Source of the DNA: Chromera velia
Taxonomy: Eukaryota; Sar; Chromeraceae
DNA: 26,231 nucleotides
NCBI GenBank assembly: GCA_018398765.1
Contig: JAHBMJ010001778.1
Coordinates: 1-26,231, forward strand
Direction of reading: 5' to 3'
Part shown: in pieces, positions 7,689 through 16,547 of the stretch
Position numbering within the stretch: position 1 is the stretch's first letter
Layout of the letters: every line of letters starts with the position of its first letter
Notes under the pieces: model-generated
What the model was told of the DNA's origin: nothing
The model's input: the letters and a program-made list of their open reading frames with translations, nothing else
Database searches by the model: none
Program-made: the position numbers and the translations under genes

Positions 7689-9536
7689 ATGCCATCCGCA
7701 AAGGCTAAAGCGAAAGCAAAAGTACAACCTAAGGCAGAGCCAAAAGCTCAAGTAAAGGTAAAAGCTAAAGCTAAAGCCAAGGCAAAAGCCCAACCGAAAG
7801 CGAACCCTAACCCTCCAAACGGACCTGCTCACAAAGATTTCGTTGTCGCTCCCGCAGAAGAATAATAGGACGAACAACTACTCGCTCTCCCGAACAACCA
7901 GAATATAGCAGAGAACCCAGGAGGACCGCCAGCAGAACCACCATAAGGAAACGGAAAAAATAACCCAGCACAAGCACGAGTCCCATAAGGAAGTCGCTCT
8001 TTCCAAAGCATTGACATGCAGGCCGTCCAAGACCTGCAGGGACAAGGGGTTATCTTTAAAATAGACGAGCAAGGAACAATCATTCCCATCCTTGCAGAAA
8101 ATGGAGTTATCATGCAGAGACAGCCAACTAGTTTCCGCCCTTCTCTACCCATCCAATCCCGTCCTCAGGATCCAAACAGAAGAGACCTTCCTAAGGTTAA
8201 GATGGAATTGCCTTCCTTTTCAGGGGAAAGGACCTAAGCAAAGACATATTAGGGAAGACTTCTGCGACTGTACGAGCGAATGGGATGGAACTTCCTTGAT
8301 TTCCGAGACATCTATTTTCTTTCCACACTCACAGGAAAGGCAAAGCAATGGTTCAATCAGATTTCGCAATCCAAACTTTCCCTCCTGGAAAATACAGACC
8401 AACTCGCTGATCTCTTTATGAAGGAATACAAACTGACCGAAGCAAATCAAAACTCCGCCAAAGAAAAACTCTTTTCCTTCAAACAAAAACTGATAGAATC
8501 CCCAGAAGATGCCGCCAATAGATATTGCAGTCTCTGCAATGAAAGCAGGAAAGACAGAGATGACCCACACGTCCTCAGATACTTCATCAAGGGGGTAAAT
8601 AACAATACAGTCAGAATTGCCTTACACACAAAAAATTATACCTCATTTCAAGCTGTTGTGCAAGATGCAAAGAAGTACGCATCGGTAGCACCCGGGACTG
8701 CCTGTCATATGTCTACGGTAAAAACAGAAGAAGACACCGAAATGGGGGATGCAGAAAACTGACCACCGCATACCACTTATCCATATTTTCCCACCACTGC
8801 AACGACACCTTCGTACCCCTCCAGAGACGTGAACATGACAAAAAAACACAATGGAGTGCATATAGGTCGGTCTCTCATCGCAGAAGCTGCCAATATTGCA
8901 TCTGCAATCTCAGAATCGGTTGTGCAAAGGATCACAGAACGAGAAAGCGGAGAACAGGACTGCAGACGATGTGGGGGAAGAAGGATCCACAGCAAACAAG
9001 GATGCCCAGTCCCTCCCACTGTAGAATGCAACTATTGTTTCCGTATAGAACATATTCGAGCTGCATGTATCACAAAAAGATTCTGAAGAGACGAAAGAAT
9101 GGGCATATACCAGGAGAATCAAGAGCCGTGAAGAGGAGGATACGCAGCGATCAGACCAATATTCCCTCGACCAGCCCAGAGACCTTACGACGCTTAAGGA
9201 CGTCTTCCTTCTATATACAACACCCACTACAATCCCCTTCAAACCATGAATCAACAACGATTTGCACGGGCCCCAACACGGGGTACATTCCAACCAACTT
9301 TCCTGAGATCAAACCCAAACCACGTTCCGATCCGATTTAGTGAAACCAACAGAACCCCCATTGCACCCAGACCTACGAATCAACCCCAAGGCATCTTTAG
9401 TGCGAATCGAGCACTGGAGAACCCTTTCAGATCCACCAGAACTGACGACACAAGGGGTATGCGGAATCCCTTCCAAGAAAGAGGACCTCAACAAGCTACA
9501 CCTGCACCCACGAGGAGAGGGGAACAAAAACACTAA
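7689..9536 (+). pseudogene. Gypsy-2 gag with two zinc knuckles
   Basis: A single frame of 615 codons starts with a strongly basic Lys/Ala/Gln repeat segment (MPSAKAKAKAKVQPKAEPKA). A capsid-like region follows (LTGKAKQWFNQI ... LADLFMKEYKL, as in Retrotrans_gag). Two nucleocapsid knuckles come next: CRRCGGRRIHSKQGC (C-x2-C-x5-H-x4-C) and CNYCFRIEHIRAAC (canonical C-x2-C-x4-H-x4-C). A basic, Arg/Pro-rich tail ends it. Ten in-frame stops occur at 7863, 7866, 7944, 7986, 8235, 8250, 8760, 9084, 9129 and 9195, and no frameshift is needed. The TAA/TAG sites fit former Gln codons and the TGA sites former Arg or Trp codons. Gag forms the virus-like particle that packages the element RNA. This copy could not make the full protein. 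Confidence 0.8.
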
Positions 9537-10875
9537 TGCGTCTGCGACAGACCTTCAAGCGTCTGAAGGCCAATCGCAGATAAGCATAGTGGCCCACCTA
9601 CCCACCGAAACATGCACAAAAAGAAAAAAGAAAAGAAACGGAAACGGCCAAAACCAAATTACACCAGCTTGTATCGCTCATATCTTGCTTTCTTCTCCGG
9701 GTGTTGGAGTTTTCATTTCATTTAATCATGATGAATCCATGCCGGTTGCCTGCTTGATCGATACAGGGGCGGAGGTATCTCTGCTCCACGCTCGCGTCTT
9801 TAAAAGAATAAAGAAGGAAAAGCCTGATCTGACTTTATATCAAATTCCTTTGTCAATTAAAAGTGAGGGAGGGAAGCAACTTAAGAATCTGGGGTACATG
9901 AATGAACACATATATCTAAATGGAATCAAAAAGAAACAGAGATTCTTCATTTGTTCTTCCATGCGGCATGATGCGATATTGGGTCGAAACTTTTGTACTA
10001 AACACGCTGTCTCTCTGCACTTTGAACCAGACTCCATTTTGATAAAGACAAGGAGAGAAGGACACCCAAAAAGGATCTTTCTTTCCCCCATCAAAGACCT
10101 CAACCAAAGAAAAATGTTCATGCCTTTCCTTCTCTTCTTACATCAGAATGAAACTCTCCTACCAAGGTAGCAAACAACCGTTACCGCTGACCTGCCATCG
10201 GACCCGTTGGTGCTAAACGGAGCATCCATCGAAATCAGCGCTCAGGCCATCCCATTCCTACCAGCGGGTATCAACATCCAGAACAAAGCTGCACAGATGG
10301 AAGACAGATATGTTGGCATATCAATATACAACTCAATGAAAATACCTTTTTCTCTCCCAATCGACTTTTTGATTGCCAACGCCTCACTTTATGTGACCAT
10401 CAGCTGTTCGACGCGCGACAATAAAAAGAAAATATAAACAAAAGAATGCAAAATAACAGGAGTTAAGGAAGATAGGGAAAGGGAGAAACACACGCTTGAG
10501 CAACTGATCGATGGACTTTTGCCTAAAGAAAGAAAACAAGCCCTCAAGGAAATTGAAGAATCAGTAGAGAAATCTACCTACGGAGGGATGGAAGTGAAAG
10601 AAACGCTCATGAAACTCTTGTCCGATTTTCTTTCTCTTCACTCCACAAAAGAAGAACCAGGAACCTTAAAAGGAATTGAAGCATCTATAGAAATAGAAAC
10701 GGAAGAACCAGTATACGTCAAGCTGCGAATGGTGCCACAGGCCATGGGGAGGGAAGTCGACACTCAAATAGATACATGGTTGCAAGCAGGAATAATCAAA
10801 GAAAGCCTGAGTGCATGGTATGCCCCGGTTATTTGTGTGAGAAAAAAATCGGGAGCCTTGCGTCTGTGTGTCGAC
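9340..10875 (+). pseudogene. Gypsy-2 pol: protease and start of RT
   Basis: The segment is in the +1 frame relative to gag and overlaps its last ~200 bases. After a basic linker comes a retropepsin-like domain with the catalytic loop CLIDTGAEVSLLH (Asp141 counted from 9340) and the later flap-side motif AILGRNF. The frame then passes stops at 10168 (TAG) and 10435 (TAA), both plausible former Gln codons. It continues into the RT approach (WLQAGIIKESLSAWYAPVI, then VRKKSGALRLCVD). At 10864-10889 a 13-base insertion with a 9-base direct repeat shifts the frame. Protease would release gag and pol proteins. The domain identity is clear from motif order. Confidence 0.8.
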
Positions 10876-10887
10876 TAGGTGTGTCGA

Positions 10888-12355
10888 TTTCCGCCAACTG
10901 AACAAACATTTATGCAAACAGCGATGGGTGATGCCGAATATTGATGATATCATGACTCAGTTACAAGGGAAAAGAGTCTTCTCAGTGCTCGACTTAAGTC
11001 AGGCATTTTATCAAATGGTAGTCAAGGAAAACGATAGAAAAAAACTTATATTTGGCTGTCACCGCGGCTCCTTTTCCTTCCAAAGACTGCCCTTCGGTAT
11101 CCAGAGTGCTCCGTCTATCCTGTAATCCACACTCGATAGGTTACTTATAGGACTAATGGATGAATCTGTACACTGCTACATGAATGACTTACTGGTCAGC
11201 TCCGCAACAATTGAAGAACATATGAGGGACTTGAGAAGGGTACTCACGCGTCTAAAGGGAATAGGAGCAAAGTTGGGTTTCGAAAAATGTTGATTTGCGG
11301 AAAAAGAGGTAATCTACCTCGGACACAAGATCAATCAAAACGGAATTTCCCCCTCTCCAGAGAAGAGAGAATGCATAAAAACAACGAAAATCCCAAAGAA
11401 TGTTCGAGAAGTGCGAGGATGGCTTGGGCTGACCTCTTACTTCCGGAAGTACGTAAAAGACTATACAAAAATCGCAGCTCCTCTTTATGAATTAACGAAA
11501 AAGAAAAACAAATTCACTTGGGGAGAAAAGAAACAACAGGCCTTTGAGAAACTAAAGGAAGTCCTCACATCAGCACCAGTGCTCAGACACCAGGCCCACG
11601 ATCAGACGCACCATTCATTCTTAGCTGCGATGCCTCCTCACAAGCCCTCTCGGCACAATTGAATCCTGAAATAAGAAAGAGAAGACAGAAAGGGAGAGCA
11701 AGTCATCGCATATGCCTCACAAAAAACGACATCACTAGAAGCAAATTGGCACTGCTCAGAATTGGAATGCCAGGCAATCCTGTTTGGAATAAAGAAATAC
11801 AAGCCTTGGCTGTGGGGGAGACAATTTATCGTAAGAACAGACCACAGAGCACTTGAATGGGTCAGGAGACAAAAAGACACAAACTCAAGATTGATGAGGA
11901 TGTCTCTCAAGATGTCTGGCTATGACTTCCAAGTGATATACAAACTAAAAAAGGCCAATGGGGACGCGGACAGACTTACACGAGGATGCTGTATGAACCT
12001 CGACACAGCCGAAAAGGACTCTGACGCGGACTCTGAGGACTCAGTGGTGGTTGCTGCATACAGAGGGAAAAAGAAGAAAAATGAAAACAAGCAGGATGAG
12101 AAAAAAGAAAAGAAAGAGAACGAGCCAAAACCCCTCCCTGCACCGCTTTTAACTGCACCACACTCCGTGGCAGAAGTCAAAACGGCACAAGGTGAAGATG
12201 CAGACTTAAAAAAAATCAGAGATTATTTGGAAACAGAAGAACTCCCGGCTAGACTCACATACGCACAGAAAATTCGATTGATTGCACAAGCAGCCCTTTT
12301 CACCCTTCACAACGGACTCCTTTTGAGACTACTACCACCAGCCAATGGACACAGC
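10888..12355 (+). pseudogene. Gypsy-2 pol: reverse transcriptase palm and RNase H
   Basis: The frame resumes one base over with FRQLNKHLCKQRW and VFSVLDLSQAFYQMVV (first RT Asp). RLPFGIQSAPSIL follows, then the active-site box reading CYMNDLLV: the first Asp of YMDD is Asn (GAT to AAT), so the RT would be dead. Stops at 11123 (TAA) and 11291 (TGA) interrupt it. The connection and tether follow (WLGLTSYFRKYVKDYTKIAAPLY). RNase H has ILSCDASSQALSAQL, readable only in another frame between about 11581 and 11680, then ASQKTTSLEANWHCSELE, TDHRALEW and NGDADRLTR. This means two compensating small indels. A Lys/Glu-rich spacer leads to the integrase. Confidence 0.85.
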
Positions 12356-12358
12356 TAG

Positions 12359-13033
12359 GAACACAGTAAAGGGATTCGTTTTCTTCTTACTGTGCCAAAA
12401 AGCATGCAAAAAAAGTTGCTTGAGGACAACCACGAACATCTGCTTGCCATGCATTGGGGTGTATAGTCAACCATCCGTGCACTGACTGACAAGTACTACT
12501 AGCCCAACATGTATTCGGACGTGTACCACTTCGTTCACACCTGCAAAGAATGTCAAAGGAGAAAGAAAAAGAAAGAGAAAGACTCATTCGAGCCATAAGT
12601 TTTAACTGAAGCACCATTGGAGGGGTTTTCTTTTGACATCCTGGGGCCACTGACTACCACCAAATCAGGCAACCGTTTCGTCTTATCTATCATCTGCATG
12701 ATAAGTCGCTACATAGAGCTTGTGGCTCTCAAAGACCAGAAAGCACTGACCATCGCTGACGCACTTGTACGCAATTTATTTACTCGGTATGGATCACCCC
12801 TCAGAATCCAGTTAGACAGGGGAGCCAACCTTCTCAACCCAGTTGTCCTTACACTCACCCAGATAGCTGGAAGTAGGAGAGTTCTGTCCACTGCATATTC
12901 ACCTGAAATGCAAGAGAGAATAGAAAGACCGAATACAGACATAAAGAATGCGATCTCGAACTACATACAAGAGGGGACCAAGTCAGGATACGAATGGGAC
13001 GACCTTCTCTGTTTCGCTCAATACAGACACAAC
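12359..13033 (+). pseudogene. Gypsy-2 integrase, N-terminal zinc finger and catalytic core
   Basis: After a TAG at 12356 the same frame gives an HHCC-like finger (DNHEHLLAMHWGV ... HTCKECQRRKK) broken by TAG at 12464, TAG at 12500 (KYY before PNMY, where Trp is usual) and TAA at 12596. The catalytic core then runs open: D in SFDILGPL, D in LRIQLDRGAN and E in ERIERPNTD, with the last two 35 residues apart, so the DDE triad is intact. Translation is coherent up to CFAQYRHN, codon ending at 13033. The following 34 codons are foreign sequence from the inserted TIR element. The rest of the domain resumes at 22100. Confidence 0.88.
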
Positions 13034-13059
13034 TACCTCCCTGAACCTAATGTCCACTT
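13034..13059 (+). repeat. Left terminal inverted repeat of the 9-kb element
   Basis: The 26 bases start TACCTCCCTGAACC and are mirrored at 22066-22091 with one mismatch (C versus T at the sixth base). The adjoining target duplication is 13026-13033. Confidence 0.88.
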
Positions 13060-13069
13060 AAAAAAAAAA

Positions 13070-13130
13070 TATCAAGATTATCCGCACCTACGGCGCGGCC
13101 AATCAAGTCTATCCAAATTTGCGGCCTAGC
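13070..13130 (+). repeat. Left subterminal repeats of the 9-kb element
   Basis: Two degenerate units, atcaagattatccgcacc... and atcaagtctatccaaatt..., have TCAAG starts 31 bases apart and each ends in a gcggcc-type GC block. They match the 33-bp units at 21865-22040 in order and orientation (TCAAG, AC/AT-rich middle, GCGGC). Subterminal repeats of this kind often bind transposases. Confidence 0.5.
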
Positions 13131-13204
13131 AAATCTCATTCAAAGAATGTAAAAAAAAAAAGAAAAATAATAACATATAAATACATCTATGAGGAATGAC
13201 AAAC

Positions 13205-13325
13205 TGAAATATCTGTATATCCAAGATATTTGATTATGAAATATCTAAATATCCAGATATTTGAAGATATTTAGGGATATTTGTGATATTTCAAGATATT
13301 TTAAGATATTTAATGATATTTCACC
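13205..13325 (+). repeat. GATATTT-rich left arm of the 3.2-kb element
   Basis: About eight copies of GATATTT with short spacers sit just inside the left TIR. The right arm at about 16025-16385 has the same words on either strand. The dense, regularly spaced motif suggests protein-binding subterminal repeats or simple-sequence expansion. Confidence 0.6.
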
Positions 13326-13489
13326 AAACAATTATTTCAAATAATTTGATTATCATTATCATTATCTTTCATTATCTTATGTATGAGTCAGACTTAGCGA
13401 CAGACTACGGGTCAGACCTAGGGTCAGAATGATATCATGATTCGCGATACCCCAATCAGCTTCATGGCTATTCATAGCATATATTATAG

Positions 13490-13860
13490 GTTGCGGACCG
13501 CGCGCGGGCCGCGGGGGCATGCAGGCATTGGCATGTAATCCGCACATCCCGCGCGCCGCCGCGCTGCGGCCGTGGCTGCTGGCCCACATGCCTTCTATGC
13601 ATACATACATTGCATGCATACTTTTCGGGAGACCATGCAGTTGGCCTCCATATATGGCCTCCAGAGTTTTTCGCAGCACAAAACATCGCAAAACTGCCTC
13701 AGTATTAGTCAGTAACTCTGCGGTCGTTCAGTTGGCTCTGAAGTGCTTGGAGATTCAACTGTTTCCGTTACAGATTGGAAAGCTCCATCGCTTTCCCATG
13801 CACTACGCTGGCCTCAGTGCAGCTGTGATTTTTCCCTCCATCGTCTCCACTGATTTTTGA
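13490..13860. other. GC-rich pocket and uncertain open frame
   Basis: A very GC-rich block (13490-13580, with ccgcgcgcgggccgcggggg) is followed by repeated catgc/catac words. A plus-strand frame is open from 13519 to 13860, but the translation shows no recognisable domain. I would not call it a gene. It resembles the pockets near 1360-1545 and 2105-2245 in composition. Confidence 0.3.
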
Positions 13861-14026
13861 GAGTGCATCCTTGTTGTTACTTTTCCCAGGATTTTTTGTG
13901 TCGCCCTATCAACCTGCCTTTGAGGCAAAAATAAAGGTCACTTGGAGCATTAACGCTGTGCACCCTGGTGTATCGTGTTTATAGAGTGCTTGTCTCCTTC
14001 GTTTCTTTTCTCATATAACGGCAAGG

Positions 14027-14750
14027 GAAACATTTTTCCTTGGTGAGACAGGCACTTGTGTTGATAGAAAGCAGACTCGTCATCGGTTCCATAGCACGAA
14101 CAGTGAGTGTATCCTCCCCCAGCTCGACGTCTCTCTTTGTGTTCCTCTCTCCCTACCTACAGAACAGCGAGGCAAACATTTTCCTTCGCGAGACAGACCC
14201 TTGTGCTGACAGAAAGGAGACTTTTCAGCAGTTCTGCGCAGTGAGCTAGGCAGTGAGTGTATCCTCCCCCAGCTTGACGTCTCTCTTTGTTTTCCTCTCT
14301 CCCCATCTACACAACAGCGAGGCATAAACATTTTCCTTCGCAAGACAGACCTTTGTGCTGACCTCATCATCGATTCCAAAGCACGAATAGTGAGTGTATC
14401 CTCCCCCAGCTCGACGTCTCTCTTTGTTTTCCTCTCTCCCTACCCATACAACAGCGAGGCAAACATTTTTCTTCACGAGACAGACCCTTGTGCTGACAGA
14501 AAGGAGACTTTTCAGCAGTTCCGCGCCATAAGCAGTGAGTGTATCCTCTCCCAGCTCGATGTCTCTCTTTGTTCTCCTCTCTCCCCATCCACAGAACAGT
14601 GAGGCATAAACATTTTCCTTCGCGAGATAGACCCTTGTGCTGATAGAAAGGAGACTTCTCAACAGTTTCGCAGTACGGGCAGTGAGTGTATCCTCCCCCA
14701 GCTTGACGTCTCTTTATCTTTTCCTCTCTCCCCATCCACAGAACAGCGAC
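14027..14750. repeat. 147-bp tandem array, five copies
   Basis: A unit beginning aaacattttccttcgcgagacag and ending in a ctctctcccc...cagcgaggc block recurs at about 14028, 14174, 14326, 14461 and 14608 (spacings 146, 152, 135, 147). The copies differ by scattered substitutions and small indels. Minus-strand frames stay open through parts of it because 147 is 49 codons, but the frames are not consistent between copies. This looks like minisatellite DNA rather than a gene. Confidence 0.7.
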
Positions 14751-14756
14751 ACGAGA

Positions 14757-15012
14757 GAGACCTTCCATCGTTCGTTCGTTCCTTCCCTTTTTTTCCCTTC
14801 CCTTCCATTCCGTTCCTTCGTTTCTTCCTGCCTTCCTTCCTTCTATGCCTTCTTCCTTCCTTTCCTTCCCTCCTTCCTTCGTTTCCTTCCCTTTCTTCCT
14901 TCCTTCCTTCCCTTCCTCCCCTTTCTTCCTTCCTTTCTTCCTTTCTTCTTTTCTTCCTTCCTTCTTTCCTTCCTTCCCTTCCTTCCATCCTGAGAGACTT
15001 CCTTCCTTCCAT
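14757..15012 (+). repeat. TTCC-type polypyrimidine tract 1
   Basis: About 250 bases of almost pure pyrimidine on the plus strand, made of TTCC, TTCCC and TTTCC units. Open frames of Phe/Leu/Pro/Ser (or Lys/Arg/Glu/Gly on the other strand) across it are artefacts of the repeat. Confidence 0.9.
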
Positions 15013-15019
15013 CCGTGTG

Positions 15020-15181
15020 TTTGTTGGAGAGTATTCCCTGGTGGAGCCCTTTACGCAAAGGGACGGCAAGGTCCGAACTGCCGAGAAAAACTTTGTGGTT
15101 GGAGCCATTGATGGGGGCCAGGACGACTTCGGAATGGTTAGAGGGGGGCCTGATGTCACCAAGGAAAACAAAAGAAGATGA
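15020..15181 (+). other. Coding-like fragment between the two polypyrimidine tracts
   Basis: A 53-codon frame ending in TGA at 15179-15181 reads with ordinary protein composition (VEPFTQRDGKVRTAEKNFVV then GAIDGGQDDFGMV). It sits in the only non-repetitive stretch of this part of the element. It has no start and no recognised domain. It could be an exon fragment captured by the element. The opposite strand is also open over the same bases, so coding is not proven. Confidence 0.3.
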
Positions 15182-15292
15182 AGTTTTTAACTACGGCTGT
15201 TTCAATCTCCGGAGTCTCACCAAAAAACTGGGTGTGGGTGGTTCCTAGGTCACGCTGCGACTCTCAGATTGACAACTAAATCAGGTTTTGTA

Positions 15293-16018
15293 CAATGCAT
15301 CCTTCTCTTCCTCCCTCTCTTCTTTCTTCCTTCAAGTCCCTTCCTCCCTCCTTCCCTCACTTCCCTCCCTTCCTTCCTTCCTTCCTTCTGTCCTTCTTTT
15401 CTTTCTTTTTTCTTTCTTTCTTTCTTTCTTTCTTTTTTTCTTTCTTTTTTTCTTTCTTCCTTCCTTCCTTCCTTCCTTTCTTCCTTCCTTTCTTCCTTCC
15501 TTCTTTCCTTCCTTCCTTGAAGTTCCTCCTTCCTTCCTTCCCTCTTTCGTTCAAGTCCCTTTCTTCCTTCCTTCCCTCCTTCCTTCAAGTCCCTTCCTTC
15601 CATCCTTCCTTCCTTCCTTCCTTCCTTCCTTCTTTCCTTCCTTCCGTCCTTCGTTCCTTCCTTCCTTTCTTCCTTCCTTCCTTCCTTCCGTCCTTCCTTC
15701 CATCCTTCCTTCCTTCCTTCCTTCCTTCCTTCTTTCCTTCCTTCCGTCCTTCGTTCCTTCCTTCCTTTCTTCCTTCCTTCCTTCCTTCTTTCCTTCCTTC
15801 TTTCCGTCCTTCCTTCCGTCCTTCTTTCCTTCCTTCCTTCCTTCTTTCCTTCCTTCCTTCCTTCCTTCCTTCCCTCTCTCCCTCTTTGCTTCCTTCTTTC
15901 CTTCCCTCCTTCCTTCCTTGCTAGCCTCCTTGCTTCCTTTCTTCCTTCCTTCCTTCCTTCCCTCTCTCCCTCCTTGCTTCCGTCCTTCCTTCTTTCTTTC
16001 CTTCATTCCTTCCTTCTA
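15293..16018 (+). repeat. TTCC/TTTC polypyrimidine tract 2
   Basis: Roughly 725 bases of imperfect TTCC and TTTC repeats, almost all pyrimidine on the plus strand, with rare G or A. Internal longer-period copies are visible, for example ccttccgtccttcgttcc at about 15641 and 15741. Mirror-like polypurine/polypyrimidine DNA of this length can form triplex structures. The long frames on either strand are not genes. Confidence 0.93.
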
Positions 16019-16024
16019 AAAAAT

Positions 16025-16385
16025 GTTTGTCCATACATATCTCAAAATAATTATAAATATTTTGAGATATTTGTAGACAAATTCAAAATATCTTTCTATA
16101 TTCTAAGATATCACCAGATATTTGCGGATATTTGCCTAAATATTTGCTAGTATTCAATCAACTGCACAGTCTATTGTATTAGTTATATAATTAAAGATAA
16201 ATATTTTCTAAAACAAATATCTAGAAATATCTTTAAATATCTTTCCTCTACATAATTTTATGCAGTCAGATATTTAAAGATATGACCTATTATGAAATAT
16301 CTTAGATATTTAAGGTATGTGAAGATATTTAATGGGGAATAGAAATATCTACAAATATCCTAAAATATCTCAGATATTTCAGTTT
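16025..16385. repeat. GATATTT/AAATATC-rich right arm of the 3.2-kb element
   Basis: An AT-rich block with many AAATATCT and AGATATTT words lies just inside the right TIR and mirrors the left arm at 13205-13325, but is about three times longer. No coding. Confidence 0.6.
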
Positions 16386-16547
16386 ATCATTCCTCATAGA
16401 TGTAAATCGATATATTGCCTTTAAAATACTATTTATACCTGGGTTTCGTACATATCATCATATATAATCATGCAATATTAATATTACATCCTAGATTATA
16501 TCATACATAGCTCGGTGCCAGTATACAGTCATATATAACATCTCCAT

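Larger units (their letters stand above)
13184..16402. mobile_element. 3.2-kb TIR element nested inside the 9-kb element
   Basis: The ends 13184-13215 and 16371-16402 are 32-base inverted repeats with one mismatch, flanked on each side by TA (13182-13183 and 16403-16404). A TA target duplication points to a Tc1/mariner-like or similar family. Immediately inside both ends lie AT-rich arms full of GATATTT/AAATATC words (13205-13325 and about 16025-16385). The interior holds a GC-rich pocket, a 147-bp tandem array, polypyrimidine tracts and a small coding-like fragment, with no transposase. It is non-autonomous by appearance. Confidence 0.75.

Noticed and set aside
14080-14768. Minus-strand repeat proteins over the 147-bp array.
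   Set aside because: They overlap in different frames with the same pattern, as expected from a tandem repeat whose unit is a multiple of three. No domain.
15288-16019. A 243-codon plus-strand frame (and long minus-strand frames) across the TTCC tract.
   Set aside because: The translation is only Phe, Leu, Pro and Ser (or Lys, Arg, Glu and Gly), which is the inevitable product of a simple repeat lacking stop codons.
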